From Saccharibacillus nicotianae (GTDB taxonomy: Bacteria > Bacillota > Bacilli > Paenibacillales > Paenibacillaceae), in NCBI RefSeq assembly GCF_042681745.1, contig NZ_JBHUGF010000010.1:2294001-2358000 (forward strand): 64,000 nucleotides of DNA, read 5' to 3'. Both the position numbers and the translations under genes were made by a program. Under the pieces are notes generated by a model, which was given only the letters and a program-made list of their open reading frames with translations, had not been told where the DNA came from and ran no database searches. Numbering within the stretch: the first letter of the stretch is position 1; every line of letters begins with the position of its first letter. Of this stretch, positions 43,862 through 52,424 are shown in pieces.

Positions 43862-43920
43862 GAGCTGATTAGACATTCATTGCTAATCGGCTTTTTTTGC
43901 GTAAAATTTTCTTGAATGTC
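43862..43920 (+). promoter_or_regulatory. Terminator-like leader of L25 copy 2 with loop-downstream pairing
   Basis: AGCTGATTAG (43863-43872) pairs with CTAATCGGCT (43883-43892) and is followed by seven T. This is a complete terminator placed before the gene, with no other plus-strand gene upstream. The loop bases GACATTCA (43872-43879) are perfectly complementary to TGAATGTC (43913-43920), directly before AAGGAGG. Read-through RNA could thus form a second structure next to the ribosome binding site. Mechanism inferred. Confidence 0.5.
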
Positions 43921-43936
43921 CAAGGAGGCAATACAA

Positions 43937-44557
43937 ATGAGTAATGCTATCGTATTAAATGAACGTAGTAGCCAACAAACAGGTTCGCAAATTCGCGGTC
44001 TAAGAAACAGTGGTCATATTCCTGCTACTGTGTACGGCAAAGACATTGGTAGTGTTTCTGTGATGGTGGAAGAGAAATTGTTTTTAGCTACTATTAAAGA
44101 AAATCCTCGTGCTATTCTTATGGCTGATATCCCGCAAAAAGGTAAAAAGCCGGTTACGATTCAACATATTCAAAAAGATCCGCTTAGTCGCAAAATCTTG
44201 CATATCGATTTTCACCAATTGAATATGAATGTAGCGATGGACACTAAGGTAACGATTCATTTCTCTGGCGAACCTATTGGTGTATACGAAGGTGGCGTTA
44301 TGCAAGTTGAATTGTATGAAGTTGAAGTTCGCTGTATGCCTGATGACTTGTTAAGTGCATTTGAAGTCGATATTACCAAAGTCGGTATCGGTGATCATTT
44401 ATTAGTATCTGATCTTGAATTCCACAAAGGAATTGAAGTATTAACAGATCCTACAGCCGTTGTAATCAAAGTATCTGCTGCGATTGAAGCTGAACTAGAA
44501 GATGAATCAGCTGAAGCTACTCCAGTCGTTCCAGAAGTAGACAAACCATCAGCATAA
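43937..44557 (+). CDS. Ribosomal protein bL25 (Ctc family), copy 2
   Basis: 206 residues from ATG 43937 (AAGGAGG 8 nt upstream). The L25 domain (about 3-92) keeps GLRNSGHIPATVYGKDIGS and KILHIDFHQLN, and the CTC beta domain (about 95-185) is followed by an acidic tail. It is shorter and clearly diverged from copy 1. Possible roles are an alternative or stress-specific 5S rRNA protein. The terminator-like leader suggests its expression is conditional. Confidence 0.9.
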   Translation: MSNAIVLNERSSQQTGSQIRGLRNSGHIPATVYGKDIGSVSVMVEEKLFLATIKENPRAILMADIPQKGKKPVTIQHIQKDPLSRKILHIDFHQLNMNVAMDTKVTIHFSGEPIGVYEGGVMQVELYEVEVRCMPDDLLSAFEVDITKVGIGDHLLVSDLEFHKGIEVLTDPTAVVIKVSAAIEAELEDESAEATPVVPEVDKPSA

Positions 44558-44641
44558 TCACCTTTTGTAGATTTTATACGATATAAACTTATATTAAAAT
44601 AAATTACTATCGTATAATGTACTTATTTATTTGTAACTCAT

Positions 44642-44687
44642 AAGTCTGCTAACACTTTATTATTGTGTGTTTAGTGGACTTTTTTGT
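44642..44687. terminator. Terminator between L25 copy 2 and the desulfhydrase-like gene
   Basis: AAGTCTGCTAACAC / GTGTGTTTAGTGGACTTTTTT imperfect stem. Confidence 0.7.
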
Positions 44688-44695
44688 GTTCACTT

Positions 44696-45685
44696 TCAAA
44701 ATCGAAACGATGAAGCATGTGGAAATAATCCATACAGACCACCCGTATGAATAAATAAAATGTTTTGCATATCCTCGAATGTGCCTTTGCGAATTTCTTC
44801 TAATAGCCCGTAAAAAGCTTTGCCCGTATATACAGGATCAAGAATCACACCCTCTAATGAAGCTAAGTCTTGGATACATTTTAATTCTTGCGGTTGACTC
44901 TGAGCATAGCCTTTCCCTACATAACCGTCTATGATTTCTATCGCTTTTAACGGTATGTGTACAGGTTGATCGATATAGTGCGAACTTTCTTGGATAACTG
45001 TGGAGATCGCTTTTTGAAAATATTGTTCATCATCACATACATTGATTCCTATGATCCGGTGCGAAGTTTCAAGTAGTTGTTGAGCTAGCAGTAATCCAGC
45101 ATGTGTACCACCCGATCCTAATGCTACAACAATCGCATCAAATGAAATTCCTAATTCTTGTTCTTGCTGTACGATTTCTTGTAGCGCTGTATAATATCCA
45201 AATGCACCGATACCACTGGAAGCTCCTTCTGGAATAACATAAGCTTGTTGTCCATGTGCAGAGACTTCACTAGCAATATCATTCATAATATTCATCCGAT
45301 GATCACGATAATCTTCACTACTAATCCAACGTACTTCTGCACCTAACAAATGATCCAATAGAACGTTTCCTTCATACGTATCAGGTTGCTCACCACGTAA
45401 TACAACGATAGCTTTTAAGCCTAACTTTGCTGCTACCGCGGCGGTAGCCCGACAATGATTAGATTGAATCCCTCCGCAAGTAATCAATGTATCGCACCCT
45501 TGATCCAGTGCTTCACGAATACAATATTCCAGCTTACGAATTTTGTTACCTGCAAATTCAGTTCCTGTCTGATCATCTCGTTTGATATACAAAGAAGGCC
45601 CTTGCAACTGTGCAGATAAACGATCTAATTTTTCTATCTTGGTCGGTAGATTAGCCAGTGAGATTCGTTCCGGAATAGTAATCAT
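44696..45685 (-). CDS. D-cysteine desulfhydrase / ACC deaminase-family PLP enzyme
   Basis: 329 residues, fold type II PLP enzyme. TEFAGNKIRKLEYCI carries the PLP lysine (NKIRK), ITCGGIQSNHCRATAAVAA the conserved Ser-Asn-His loop, and ALGSGGTHAGLL the phosphate-binding loop. The start LANLPTKIEKLDRLSAQL is typical of D-cysteine desulfhydrases. ACC deaminase proper needs specific active-site residues that I cannot confirm here. So: breaks down D-cysteine (or a similar amino acid) to pyruvate, ammonia and sulfide. Stand-alone. Confidence 0.82.
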   Translation of the reverse strand: MITIPERISLANLPTKIEKLDRLSAQLQGPSLYIKRDDQTGTEFAGNKIRKLEYCIREALDQGCDTLITCGGIQSNHCRATAAVAAKLGLKAIVVLRGEQPDTYEGNVLLDHLLGAEVRWISSEDYRDHRMNIMNDIASEVSAHGQQAYVIPEGASSGIGAFGYYTALQEIVQQEQELGISFDAIVVALGSGGTHAGLLLAQQLLETSHRIIGINVCDDEQYFQKAISTVIQESSHYIDQPVHIPLKAIEIIDGYVGKGYAQSQPQELKCIQDLASLEGVILDPVYTGKAFYGLLEEIRKGTFEDMQNILFIHTGGLYGLFPHASSFRF

Positions 45686-45799
45686 AGGGTAATGCCTCCT
45701 TAGTGTAATGGTTAAGTATTATCGTCAATGATTTTCCAGTTAGTTGCATAATGTTAAATGCATACTCTTTACTACATGTATTATGTTCTTTTTGATACA

Positions 45800-45840
45800 A
45801 AAAAACCAGATAGCCATATTGAATCGCTGTCTGGTTTTTA
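45800..45840 (-). terminator. Terminator of the Gfo/Idh gene
   Basis: AAAAACCAGATAG / CTGTCTGGTTTTT, U-tail on the minus strand. Confidence 0.8.
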
Positions 45841-45906
45841 TTTATTTCATTTTGTGTGCGTACTGCTTATCTTTTGTTTTATCTGTCTTTTATAGTTTTT
45901 TCTATT

Positions 45907-46905
45907 TTATAATAATGAAGCCAAAATGCGATCACATAATTCCATGGTTTTGACGTTATCTGTTGCGCTAGAATCTGGAAGCTGGTTCGTCTGACAACAT
46001 TGTATAAAATGTACCATTTCTCCTACAAATCCACGTAAATACAAATCTCGATAACCACCTGACATTGCTGAAGCCGATGGTGTATATACTTGATCATACT
46101 CTGCTAGTGACTGCCATGGTAATCCTTCTTGTTTTATCGCTTGATGAATCTGTAAAGTCGTCACTTCATCTGCACAAGCAAATCCATGTTCAAAAGTAAC
46201 AGCGATCTTTTCACTTTCTCTCGACCATGCCGTCATTCCTGAAAATGAAACATTACCTACAACACCATTCGCTAGTTGTAGCGAAATGCTTTGTGAAATA
46301 TGTTCATGATGATTATTGCGGAATCCACTAAGCTGGTGCACTTCGCCAAATAAAAAACGAATTAAATCAATCATATGAATAGCTGCTAATTTGATATATT
46401 GCTCTTCATTTTGACAAAAAGGAGTACTATCTACAGCAAAACTCAACTGAAACGAACGTACTTTACCAAGCGTATGTGCTGTAATTAATTCTTTTAATTG
46501 AGTATAAATAGGTGCATAACGTTTCATAAACCCGACCATCACTTGAACTCCTGCTTGGTCTGCAGCATTCGCTATTTGCAAAGCTTCTATAGCAGTCCAG
46601 CCTAATGGCTTATCTACATACACATGCTTGCCAGCAGCTATACATTGTTGTACAAGGTCTGTCTGATCGGTAGGTTGAGCCACAATAACTACACCATCAC
46701 ACTTTTCTTGTTCTAACATCAATTCCACATTGTCATAGGCATTGCCTGTACTTCCAAAACGTCGCAGTGCATCTTGCGAACGTTCGATATGACGGGTAGC
46801 AATCGCTTGAATATGTGCTCCTGCTTCGATAACAGAAGGGAAAATATTAGTAGATGCGTGAAACCCTGCACCGATAAAACAAAGTCTAGCTTTGGTCACA
46901 ATCAT
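45907..46905 (-). CDS. Gfo/Idh/MocA-family NAD(P)-dependent oxidoreductase
   Basis: 332 residues. N-terminal Rossmann unit (RLCFIGAGFHASTNIFPSVIEAG), then GVVIVAQPTDQTDLVQQC and KHVYVDKPLGWTAIEA with the conserved Lys of the EKP/DKP motif. The C-terminal beta-sheet domain holds IHMIDLIRFLFGEV with the catalytic-type His/Asp pair. Family members act on sugars, inositols or sugar amides; substrate unknown. Its own terminator and position suggest a single-gene unit. Confidence 0.85.
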   Translation of the reverse strand: MIVTKARLCFIGAGFHASTNIFPSVIEAGAHIQAIATRHIERSQDALRRFGSTGNAYDNVELMLEQEKCDGVVIVAQPTDQTDLVQQCIAAGKHVYVDKPLGWTAIEALQIANAADQAGVQVMVGFMKRYAPIYTQLKELITAHTLGKVRSFQLSFAVDSTPFCQNEEQYIKLAAIHMIDLIRFLFGEVHQLSGFRNNHHEHISQSISLQLANGVVGNVSFSGMTAWSRESEKIAVTFEHGFACADEVTTLQIHQAIKQEGLPWQSLAEYDQVYTPSASAMSGGYRDLYLRGFVGEMVHFIQCCQTNQLPDSSATDNVKTMELCDRILASLL

Positions 46906-46987
46906 CTCTCCTGTTACAACATAATATGATCTGTGAACACATCATAACGATTTAAAAAGTGTTAAAAAAGGACATTTGTCCTTTCCT

Positions 46988-47017
46988 AAAAAAAGACACG
47001 ACATAACGTCAGTGTCT
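46988..47017 (-). terminator. Terminator spanning the stop of the kinase-like gene
   Basis: AGACAC / GTGTCT with seven A that form the U-tail on the minus strand; the stop codon lies in the loop. A second short palindrome, AAAGGACA-TT-TGTCCTTT, sits at about 46966-46983. Confidence 0.65.
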
Positions 47018-47662
47018 GGTAAGTTGAGCTTTTTTACGCTTGCGGTATACCTGATATCCTTTGCGTACCCCTTCAAGCATAACACCGGGCATAGGAAATA
47101 ATATACGGGAAGCGACAGGTAAATATAGACGGTAATATGCTTTTTTAAAGTCGCCCCACATTTTACATTCTTCTTGTTTGTAAAAGTCAGAGATATCTAC
47201 GATCAATCCTCGTCCATTTTCAACCATAACATTTTTGCCATGAATATCATGAGGACGTAATCCTTTGGAACGAGCATAATCTAGTGCCGCATCAATATCT
47301 TTGATCGCTTGCTCGGATACGAGAATCCCTCGTTTCATACATTCATAGACGGTCACACCACGTAGACGCTTCAATATCAAAAAGTTGGCACCTACATAAT
47401 AACAAGCAGAATAAGCAGGATGTACACCTAACTTTTCATATACTTCGGCTTCTTCTTGTAAACCGGGCTTACCGACTGCATACACTTTGACTGCATAATC
47501 TTCATAATCAGGATGATAAAATACAGCCGCATAATTTCCTGCACCCAGTAAAATCCATGGCTGAGGTGCATTTTTTACTCTTACAGGTTCCATAAAATGA
47601 AAACTTTCTACCGTCACATTAGCGATTAATTCATCGGTTACCTGCTGTAATAACTTCTCCAT
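47009..47662 (-). CDS. Small serine/threonine protein kinase-like protein
   Basis: 217 residues, shorter than a full protein kinase. Visible parts: glycine-rich ILLGAGNYAAVFYH, YAVKVYAVGKPGLQEEAEVYEKL (Lys and helix-C Glu), LILKRLRGVTVYE, catalytic loop LRPHDIHGKNVMV (HD...KN) and metal loop IVDISDF in place of DFG. A basic C-terminal tail follows. It resembles compact bacterial kinases of the KdkA/RIO type and Bacillus YrzF-like proteins. Substrate unknown. The key Lys, Asp and Asn are all present, so activity is plausible. Confidence 0.78.
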   Translation of the reverse strand: MEKLLQQVTDELIANVTVESFHFMEPVRVKNAPQPWILLGAGNYAAVFYHPDYEDYAVKVYAVGKPGLQEEAEVYEKLGVHPAYSACYYVGANFLILKRLRGVTVYECMKRGILVSEQAIKDIDAALDYARSKGLRPHDIHGKNVMVENGRGLIVDISDFYKQEECKMWGDFKKAYYRLYLPVASRILFPMPGVMLEGVRKGYQVYRKRKKAQLTRH

Positions 47663-47888
47663 CTAATACGCTCCCTATAGCTTCATTCGTAAACTTATCT
47701 TTCTTTTGCTAGTTATGTAAATACTGTAGATAATCTACTACATTATTTTACGTTATAACAGGGCAAAACGCATCATGATTTCATCTATTTACAGTATAAA
47801 TTATATTCAATATGTTGGTCATATGACCCTACTATCTATCTATGCTATACTCTTGTAGATGAGTGGATATAGAAAGGAGTTAGATCAA

Positions 47889-48266
47889 ATGAATACATAC
47901 GAAATTGTAGCGATGATTGCCCTTATTTTATCAGTATTATTGTTATTACGCGTTATCAGCTTGCAAAGTCAATTGAACGAAGTAAAATCAGATCTCGAAT
48001 GGCTCAAAAATCGACCGGGTAATGGCGGACTTGCTTCAACACATCGTCCCAAATCTTTCTCGCCATCTACAGGTGCTCAAGATCATCCAAGCGTACCATC
48101 AACGATTGATCAAGCTACATTTGAAGAGCGAATATTATTTTTGACTCATGAAAACAAAAAGATTCAAGCGATTAAAGAAGTACGTGAAGCTCGTGGTTGG
48201 GGACTGAAAGAAGCGAAAGATTACGTAGATCAATTAGAAAATGAATACAAACAAAAAAACCTGTAA
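47889..48266 (+). CDS. Membrane-anchored protein with ribosomal L7/L12 C-terminal-type domain
   Basis: 125 residues from ATG 47889 (AAAGGAG upstream). An N-terminal membrane segment (about 4-24, IVAMIALILSVLLLLRVI) leads to a short coiled stretch and a Pro/Ser linker. Residues about 90-122 read KIQAIKEVREARGWGLKEAKDYVDQLE, matching the L7/L12 C-terminal domain (KIxVIKEVRxxTGLGLKEAKxxV). In the ribosome that domain recruits GTPase factors. Here it is tethered to the membrane. Function unknown. Confidence 0.8.
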   Translation: MNTYEIVAMIALILSVLLLLRVISLQSQLNEVKSDLEWLKNRPGNGGLASTHRPKSFSPSTGAQDHPSVPSTIDQATFEERILFLTHENKKIQAIKEVREARGWGLKEAKDYVDQLENEYKQKNL

Positions 48267-48293
48267 ACATGATGAATATGTTTACAGGTTTTT
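48255..48293. terminator. Bidirectional terminator overlapping the L7/L12-like stop
   Basis: AACCTGTAAACAT / ATGTTTACAGGTT with A and T tails; the TAA stop is in the 5' arm. Confidence 0.88.
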
Positions 48294-48399
48294 GTTGTAA
48301 TATGCTTTTGCACACATAATTGTACTTGGATTCAATGGACTTTCACTTCTATATAGACGTTTATCGACACACAAGACTAGCGATCACTGCACAAATTAT

Positions 48400-49845
48400 T
48401 TATACATCTACAGTGTTGGCTACTTTAGGCCATTGTCCGATAAATTCATCTTCTGCATAAGCAAAGAAATGATGCAAAATATCTGCTCGATCATCTAAAA
48501 ATAATTCATCAGCTATTGCCCCGACTAACTTCGGTATCGCAAATCGCATCCCTGAAATTGCAGAAGCTGACAATCCACAACTCACCAATGCAGAATAGTT
48601 AAACACATACAATCCATGCAATTTGTCTTTGCCTGCTTCATCCCGGCTCTGTAGTGCAAATCCCGGACTAAGATAAGGATGAGCATCCAGTAACGGATTA
48701 GCAACGTCTGCCGGTGCGGTATATTTATCACTCCAGCGCGCTATATAAGGTTCTACATCTTTCAGTTCTGGACGTAACGCCGGATCACTTATTAACCCTG
48801 TACTGATAATCAAAAAGTCAAACGAAAACGTCCCTTGAGGTGTAGTGACGACAGCTTGCTCACCGACTTGCTCGACTTTTAACCAGGGCGCTCCTAAATG
48901 AAGTTGAAATCCATCCCATGCAGATGCACGTTCAAAAGTATCATTAGTTGGCGGTTGATTATATTTAAAAAAGTGTCCGATGGTTGCGTATTTATCTTCA
49001 TCTTGCAAAGCAGCAAACCGTTCGATCATGCCCGATACTTCCATTTGGCGAATAGGATTAATACGTGGTAAATGTTCGCGTCGTACAAATACATGAGCTT
49101 CGCCTACCCCTTGAGAAAGTGCAAAATTAGTATTATCAAAAGCTGAAGCCCCTCCGCCTAATACAGCGACTTTTTTACCTTGTAATGGTTTGAAATCGAT
49201 ATCTGCCGAAGTATGAGCATACAAATGTGAAGGTAAATGATCACGAATCATCGGCGGAACATGCCATTCTCCACCGCCTTGTATCCCTGTTGCCAGTACT
49301 ACTTTGCGTGCTAGCAGTATTTCTGTAGATTGTACAGTCGGTGATTGTGTACTTTCGATATGCAGACGATGAATGCCCTCTTCAGTCGGTTCAATCCATT
49401 TCAGACGAATATGATTACGTACAGGAAGATTGAGAATATGGCGATACCAGCGCAGATAATTCATCCAATCTCCGCGTGGAATTTTATCTACTGCTTCCCA
49501 TCCTTCTGCACCGGTCTGTGCTTCCCACCACGAGCGGAACGTTAATGAAGGAATACCTAGATCAATCGATGTTAGATGCTTGGGTGTACGCAACGTAACC
49601 ATACGCGCATACGTTTCCCACGGGCCTTCAACACCTTCTTTATTTTCATCAATAATCAAAATATTGGATATCCGCTCACGTAACAATCCAAAACCTGCAC
49701 CTAATCCACTTTGACCGCCACCTACAATTACGACATCGTAGACATGTCCTTCAGGATGTTGCAATGGACGTACCCAATCGGCTCCTCCATATGCTAGATA
49801 AGAAAGGTCTGTTTTTACCCGTTGATTCAGTTCTGCCAAACTCAT
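48400..49845 (-). CDS. FAD/NAD(P)-dependent monooxygenase-like oxidoreductase
   Basis: 481 residues with two dinucleotide-binding motifs. VVIVGGGQSGLGAGFGLL (about 33-50) is for FAD; KVAVLGGGASAFDNTNFAL (about 228-246) is for NAD(P)H. Between them lie EGPWETYARMVTLRTPKHL and VVLATGIQGGG, and later FLIISTGL. The plan resembles flavin-containing and N-hydroxylating monooxygenases, but the FxGxxxHxxxW fingerprint is not seen, so the substrate class is open. Stand-alone, with a long AT-rich upstream region containing a perfect palindrome (50120-50138). Confidence 0.8.
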   Translation of the reverse strand: MSLAELNQRVKTDLSYLAYGGADWVRPLQHPEGHVYDVVIVGGGQSGLGAGFGLLRERISNILIIDENKEGVEGPWETYARMVTLRTPKHLTSIDLGIPSLTFRSWWEAQTGAEGWEAVDKIPRGDWMNYLRWYRHILNLPVRNHIRLKWIEPTEEGIHRLHIESTQSPTVQSTEILLARKVVLATGIQGGGEWHVPPMIRDHLPSHLYAHTSADIDFKPLQGKKVAVLGGGASAFDNTNFALSQGVGEAHVFVRREHLPRINPIRQMEVSGMIERFAALQDEDKYATIGHFFKYNQPPTNDTFERASAWDGFQLHLGAPWLKVEQVGEQAVVTTPQGTFSFDFLIISTGLISDPALRPELKDVEPYIARWSDKYTAPADVANPLLDAHPYLSPGFALQSRDEAGKDKLHGLYVFNYSALVSCGLSASAISGMRFAIPKLVGAIADELFLDDRADILHHFFAYAEDEFIGQWPKVANTVDV

Positions 49846-50212
49846 ACTCTCTCATCCTTCCTGTACTCTGGATCTATTTGAAGATACAACAAATCTATAT
49901 ACTTTCGATTTGTTCTCTATCAACTTTATTTTTATGACAAATCAGCTTTATATATTTAGTATTTCATATTTTGATGTAAGCAATGATAAAGATTAGACTT
50001 ATTATATATGTATTATTCTCATTTTTAAAAGTTAATGATAGATTTATTGTCATTATTTCTAAATTATAAGATGCAGTTTGTTTGAAATAACGAATAAAAC
50101 GATAAAATTCACATATTTAATGTTATATTATATAACATATTTATTTTTAGAAAATATGTTATACTGTATCGATTATTTATAGATGTACTAGCTTGTCATA
50201 TTTTTCACAGCA
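49846..50212. other. AT-rich gap upstream of the FAD oxidoreductase
   Basis: About 80% A+T by eye. The only distinct element is the ATGTTATAT palindrome (50120-50138) and a further ATATGTTATA at about 50154-50163. No ORF. Confidence 0.5.
50120..50138. promoter_or_regulatory. Perfect 19-bp palindrome, operator candidate
   Basis: ATGTTATATTATATAACAT. The same half-site recurs upstream of ubiD and the deacetylase gene (52195, 52343). It resembles PadR/MarR-type sites with ATGT...ACAT ends. Role inferred. Confidence 0.5.
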
Positions 50213-50253
50213 AAAAGAACCTTTCTCTAGTGATAAGAGTAAAGGTTCTTTTT
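50213..50253 (-). terminator. Terminator of the ubiD-like gene
   Basis: AAAAAGAACCTTT / AAAGGTTCTTTTT with an inner CTCT/AGAG pairing. Confidence 0.88.
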
Positions 50254-50278
50254 AACATTATCTCTATGCTTGTATTGA

Positions 50279-52117
50279 TTACGATTTGGACAAAGAACTC
50301 AAACTAGCTCCCTGTACAAATAATCGTTCAATATGTTGCGTTACATCAGGATCAGGAATTAATGGTGGTGCTTGATGAGGCTTAGTACGTGCATCGATAA
50401 TCACATTATCGCAACCCCAATGCTTATGCTTGGTAAAGCTATTTACTCCATATATATCATGAGAAGGATTGCTACGGGTAAATGTAACCCATAAGAAATT
50501 ATCAATCGTCGCGCTTAAAAATGGACTGTCATCACACAAAATAATCAGTGGACAATCAGGTAGTTCCCCACGCTCTGCAATAGCCTGACACAGATCATGT
50601 AATTGCTGTTCGTTATGCTCATAATCTACAAAGCTAGCTCCTTGCAAAGCAACGACACCCGGCATGACCAGATGAGCTACTCCACATTGCGGTAGATCAT
50701 GTAAGATCGCCGGAACTTCTGTGCACAATTCACGCTTCGGCTCTCCTACCGCAGCGAAAATAACTTTACTGCCAGTATTCAATCCTGTTCCTGAATAATC
50801 AAGTGTATCAATCGTTGTATTTGTATAGAAATGAATATCACGATGCAAATTGATTCGCTTCAATATATAAGTAAGAAAATGTTCCACATCGTGAGAATCC
50901 AGTATCTCTTCTTCTTCAGCAGTCATAAATAAATATTTGGCAAGACTTAACTGCCCTGTACCCAGAATCCGATTCGCTATCGTTAAAATCTCAGCCGGCT
51001 GCTTTACTTTCTGATACGGTGTATAGCGTTCACTACCGATCGCAAATAACAATGGATGCACACCTGCCGCATCGACAGCATGTACTTCTTTGACCCCTGG
51101 AATCTCTTGCTTGATCGCTCCACCTGTTAACTCATGAATCAAAGCACCAAAAGCTGTATCTTCTTGTGGTGGTCGACCTACCACTGTAAATGGGAAAATA
51201 GCATTTTTGCGTGCATATACTTTGTGTACTCGTAACATCGGGAATTCATGAGTTAGACTATAATACCCAAGATGATCACCAAAAGGCCCTTCAGGCTTTG
51301 TTTCATCAGGATAAATCTCACCTGTAATTACAAAATCCGCATCATTACTTATACAAAATTCATCCACATAACTGTAGCTAAAGTGGCGTCCTGCTAACAA
51401 TCCTGCAAACGTTAATTCACTCATTCCTTCAGGCAAAGGCATAACCGCAGATAAAGTATGTGCTGGAGGCCCACCGATAAAACAACTTACTTTGAGTGGC
51501 TTGCCTTGACGATTCGCTTTCTCCTGATGAATACCAATCCCCCGATGAATCTGATAATGGATACCAATCTCTCGGTTTAATTCATACTCATTACCATTCA
51601 ACTGCACACGATACATACCTAAATTCGAGTTCATAATACCAGGCTTTTCAGGATCTTCACTATAGACCTGTGGCAAAGTTACAAAAGCTCCGCCATCATC
51701 TTGCCAGTTCTGGATCAACGGTAGATCCGCAATCTGAATTTCTTCAAATTCTGCTGGTAATCCACTCGATTTTTTCAAAGGTAATGCTTTACGAGCAGAC
51801 AAGCCTGTACCTACATATTGAAAAGGATGCTTAAGTGCTTGCATTGGATTGTTGCGTAAACCAATTACATTTTTTGTCGATTCCCATGTATCTCTAAAAA
51901 TAAATTTGCTTCGTTCTACAGTTCCAAACAAATTCGATACAGCGCGGAATTTGGAACCTTTTACATTTTCAAAAAGCAGTGCAGGGCCGCCTGCTTCAAA
52001 TACACGCATATGAATCGCAGCCATCTCTAGATAAGGATCAACTTCTTCACGAATCCGAATCAGATGCCCGTTTTTTTCCAGATCATTCACACATTCTTCC
52101 ATATTACGGTAGTTCAT
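50279..52117 (-). CDS. UbiD-family prenylated-FMN decarboxylase
   Basis: 612 residues from ATG 52117 (GGAG 8 nt upstream); an ATG at 52141 would add 8 residues. Conserved parts: NSNLGMYRVQL and HYQIHRGIGIH (metal/prFMN region), FIGGPPAHTLSAVMPLPEG, DFVITGEIYPDETKPEGPFGDHLGYYS with the catalytic E-x-D region, and VVGRPPQEDTAFGALIHELTG. Removes a carboxyl group from an aromatic or alpha,beta-unsaturated acid using prenylated FMN made by a UbiX partner. No UbiX is in the window. Length is above the usual ~490, as in some Firmicute members. Substrate unknown. Confidence 0.88.
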   Translation of the reverse strand: MNYRNMEECVNDLEKNGHLIRIREEVDPYLEMAAIHMRVFEAGGPALLFENVKGSKFRAVSNLFGTVERSKFIFRDTWESTKNVIGLRNNPMQALKHPFQYVGTGLSARKALPLKKSSGLPAEFEEIQIADLPLIQNWQDDGGAFVTLPQVYSEDPEKPGIMNSNLGMYRVQLNGNEYELNREIGIHYQIHRGIGIHQEKANRQGKPLKVSCFIGGPPAHTLSAVMPLPEGMSELTFAGLLAGRHFSYSYVDEFCISNDADFVITGEIYPDETKPEGPFGDHLGYYSLTHEFPMLRVHKVYARKNAIFPFTVVGRPPQEDTAFGALIHELTGGAIKQEIPGVKEVHAVDAAGVHPLLFAIGSERYTPYQKVKQPAEILTIANRILGTGQLSLAKYLFMTAEEEEILDSHDVEHFLTYILKRINLHRDIHFYTNTTIDTLDYSGTGLNTGSKVIFAAVGEPKRELCTEVPAILHDLPQCGVAHLVMPGVVALQGASFVDYEHNEQQLHDLCQAIAERGELPDCPLIILCDDSPFLSATIDNFLWVTFTRSNPSHDIYGVNSFTKHKHWGCDNVIIDARTKPHQAPPLIPDPDVTQHIERLFVQGASLSSLSKS

Positions 52118-52194
52118 ATTCCAGCTCCATTCTACGTTCATTACTTGATCTATAGTATAGGTTTACATTGATTACAATTTGATTTAAAAATAAG

Positions 52195-52211
52195 TATATA
52201 TGTTATATCCC
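52195..52211. repeat. TATATATGTTATATCCC, copy 1
   Basis: 17-bp direct repeat also at 52343-52359, exact. It lies upstream of ubiD (minus strand) in the divergent ubiD/deacetylase region and shares ATGTTATAT with the palindrome at 50120. Confidence 0.65.
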
Positions 52212-52342
52212 CATTATGGCATGTTGTAACGATATAGAGATGGTACTATTATGTGAACATCAGATCACTTCTTTTAGTGTACGATATAATGCTACAAAAC
52301 GCATCTTATACACTAAATATGAGTTAAATGATTTTTTTCCAA

Positions 52343-52359
52343 TATATATGTTATATCCC
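52343..52359. repeat. TATATATGTTATATCCC, copy 2
   Basis: Exact second copy, 148 bp from the first, 66 bp before the deacetylase start. Candidate operator for the plus-strand gene. A small ORF spanning 52216-52407 has no ribosome binding site. Confidence 0.65.
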
Positions 52360-52424
52360 ACTCTTTATTTTCCGATATTATGTCTATTGATGCCTCTCAC
52401 TTTCTAATAAAGGATGATCTATGT

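Noticed and set aside
52216..52407. 63-residue plus-strand ORF before the deacetylase gene
   Set aside because: AT-rich, no ribosome binding site, spans the second direct repeat; better read as regulatory DNA.
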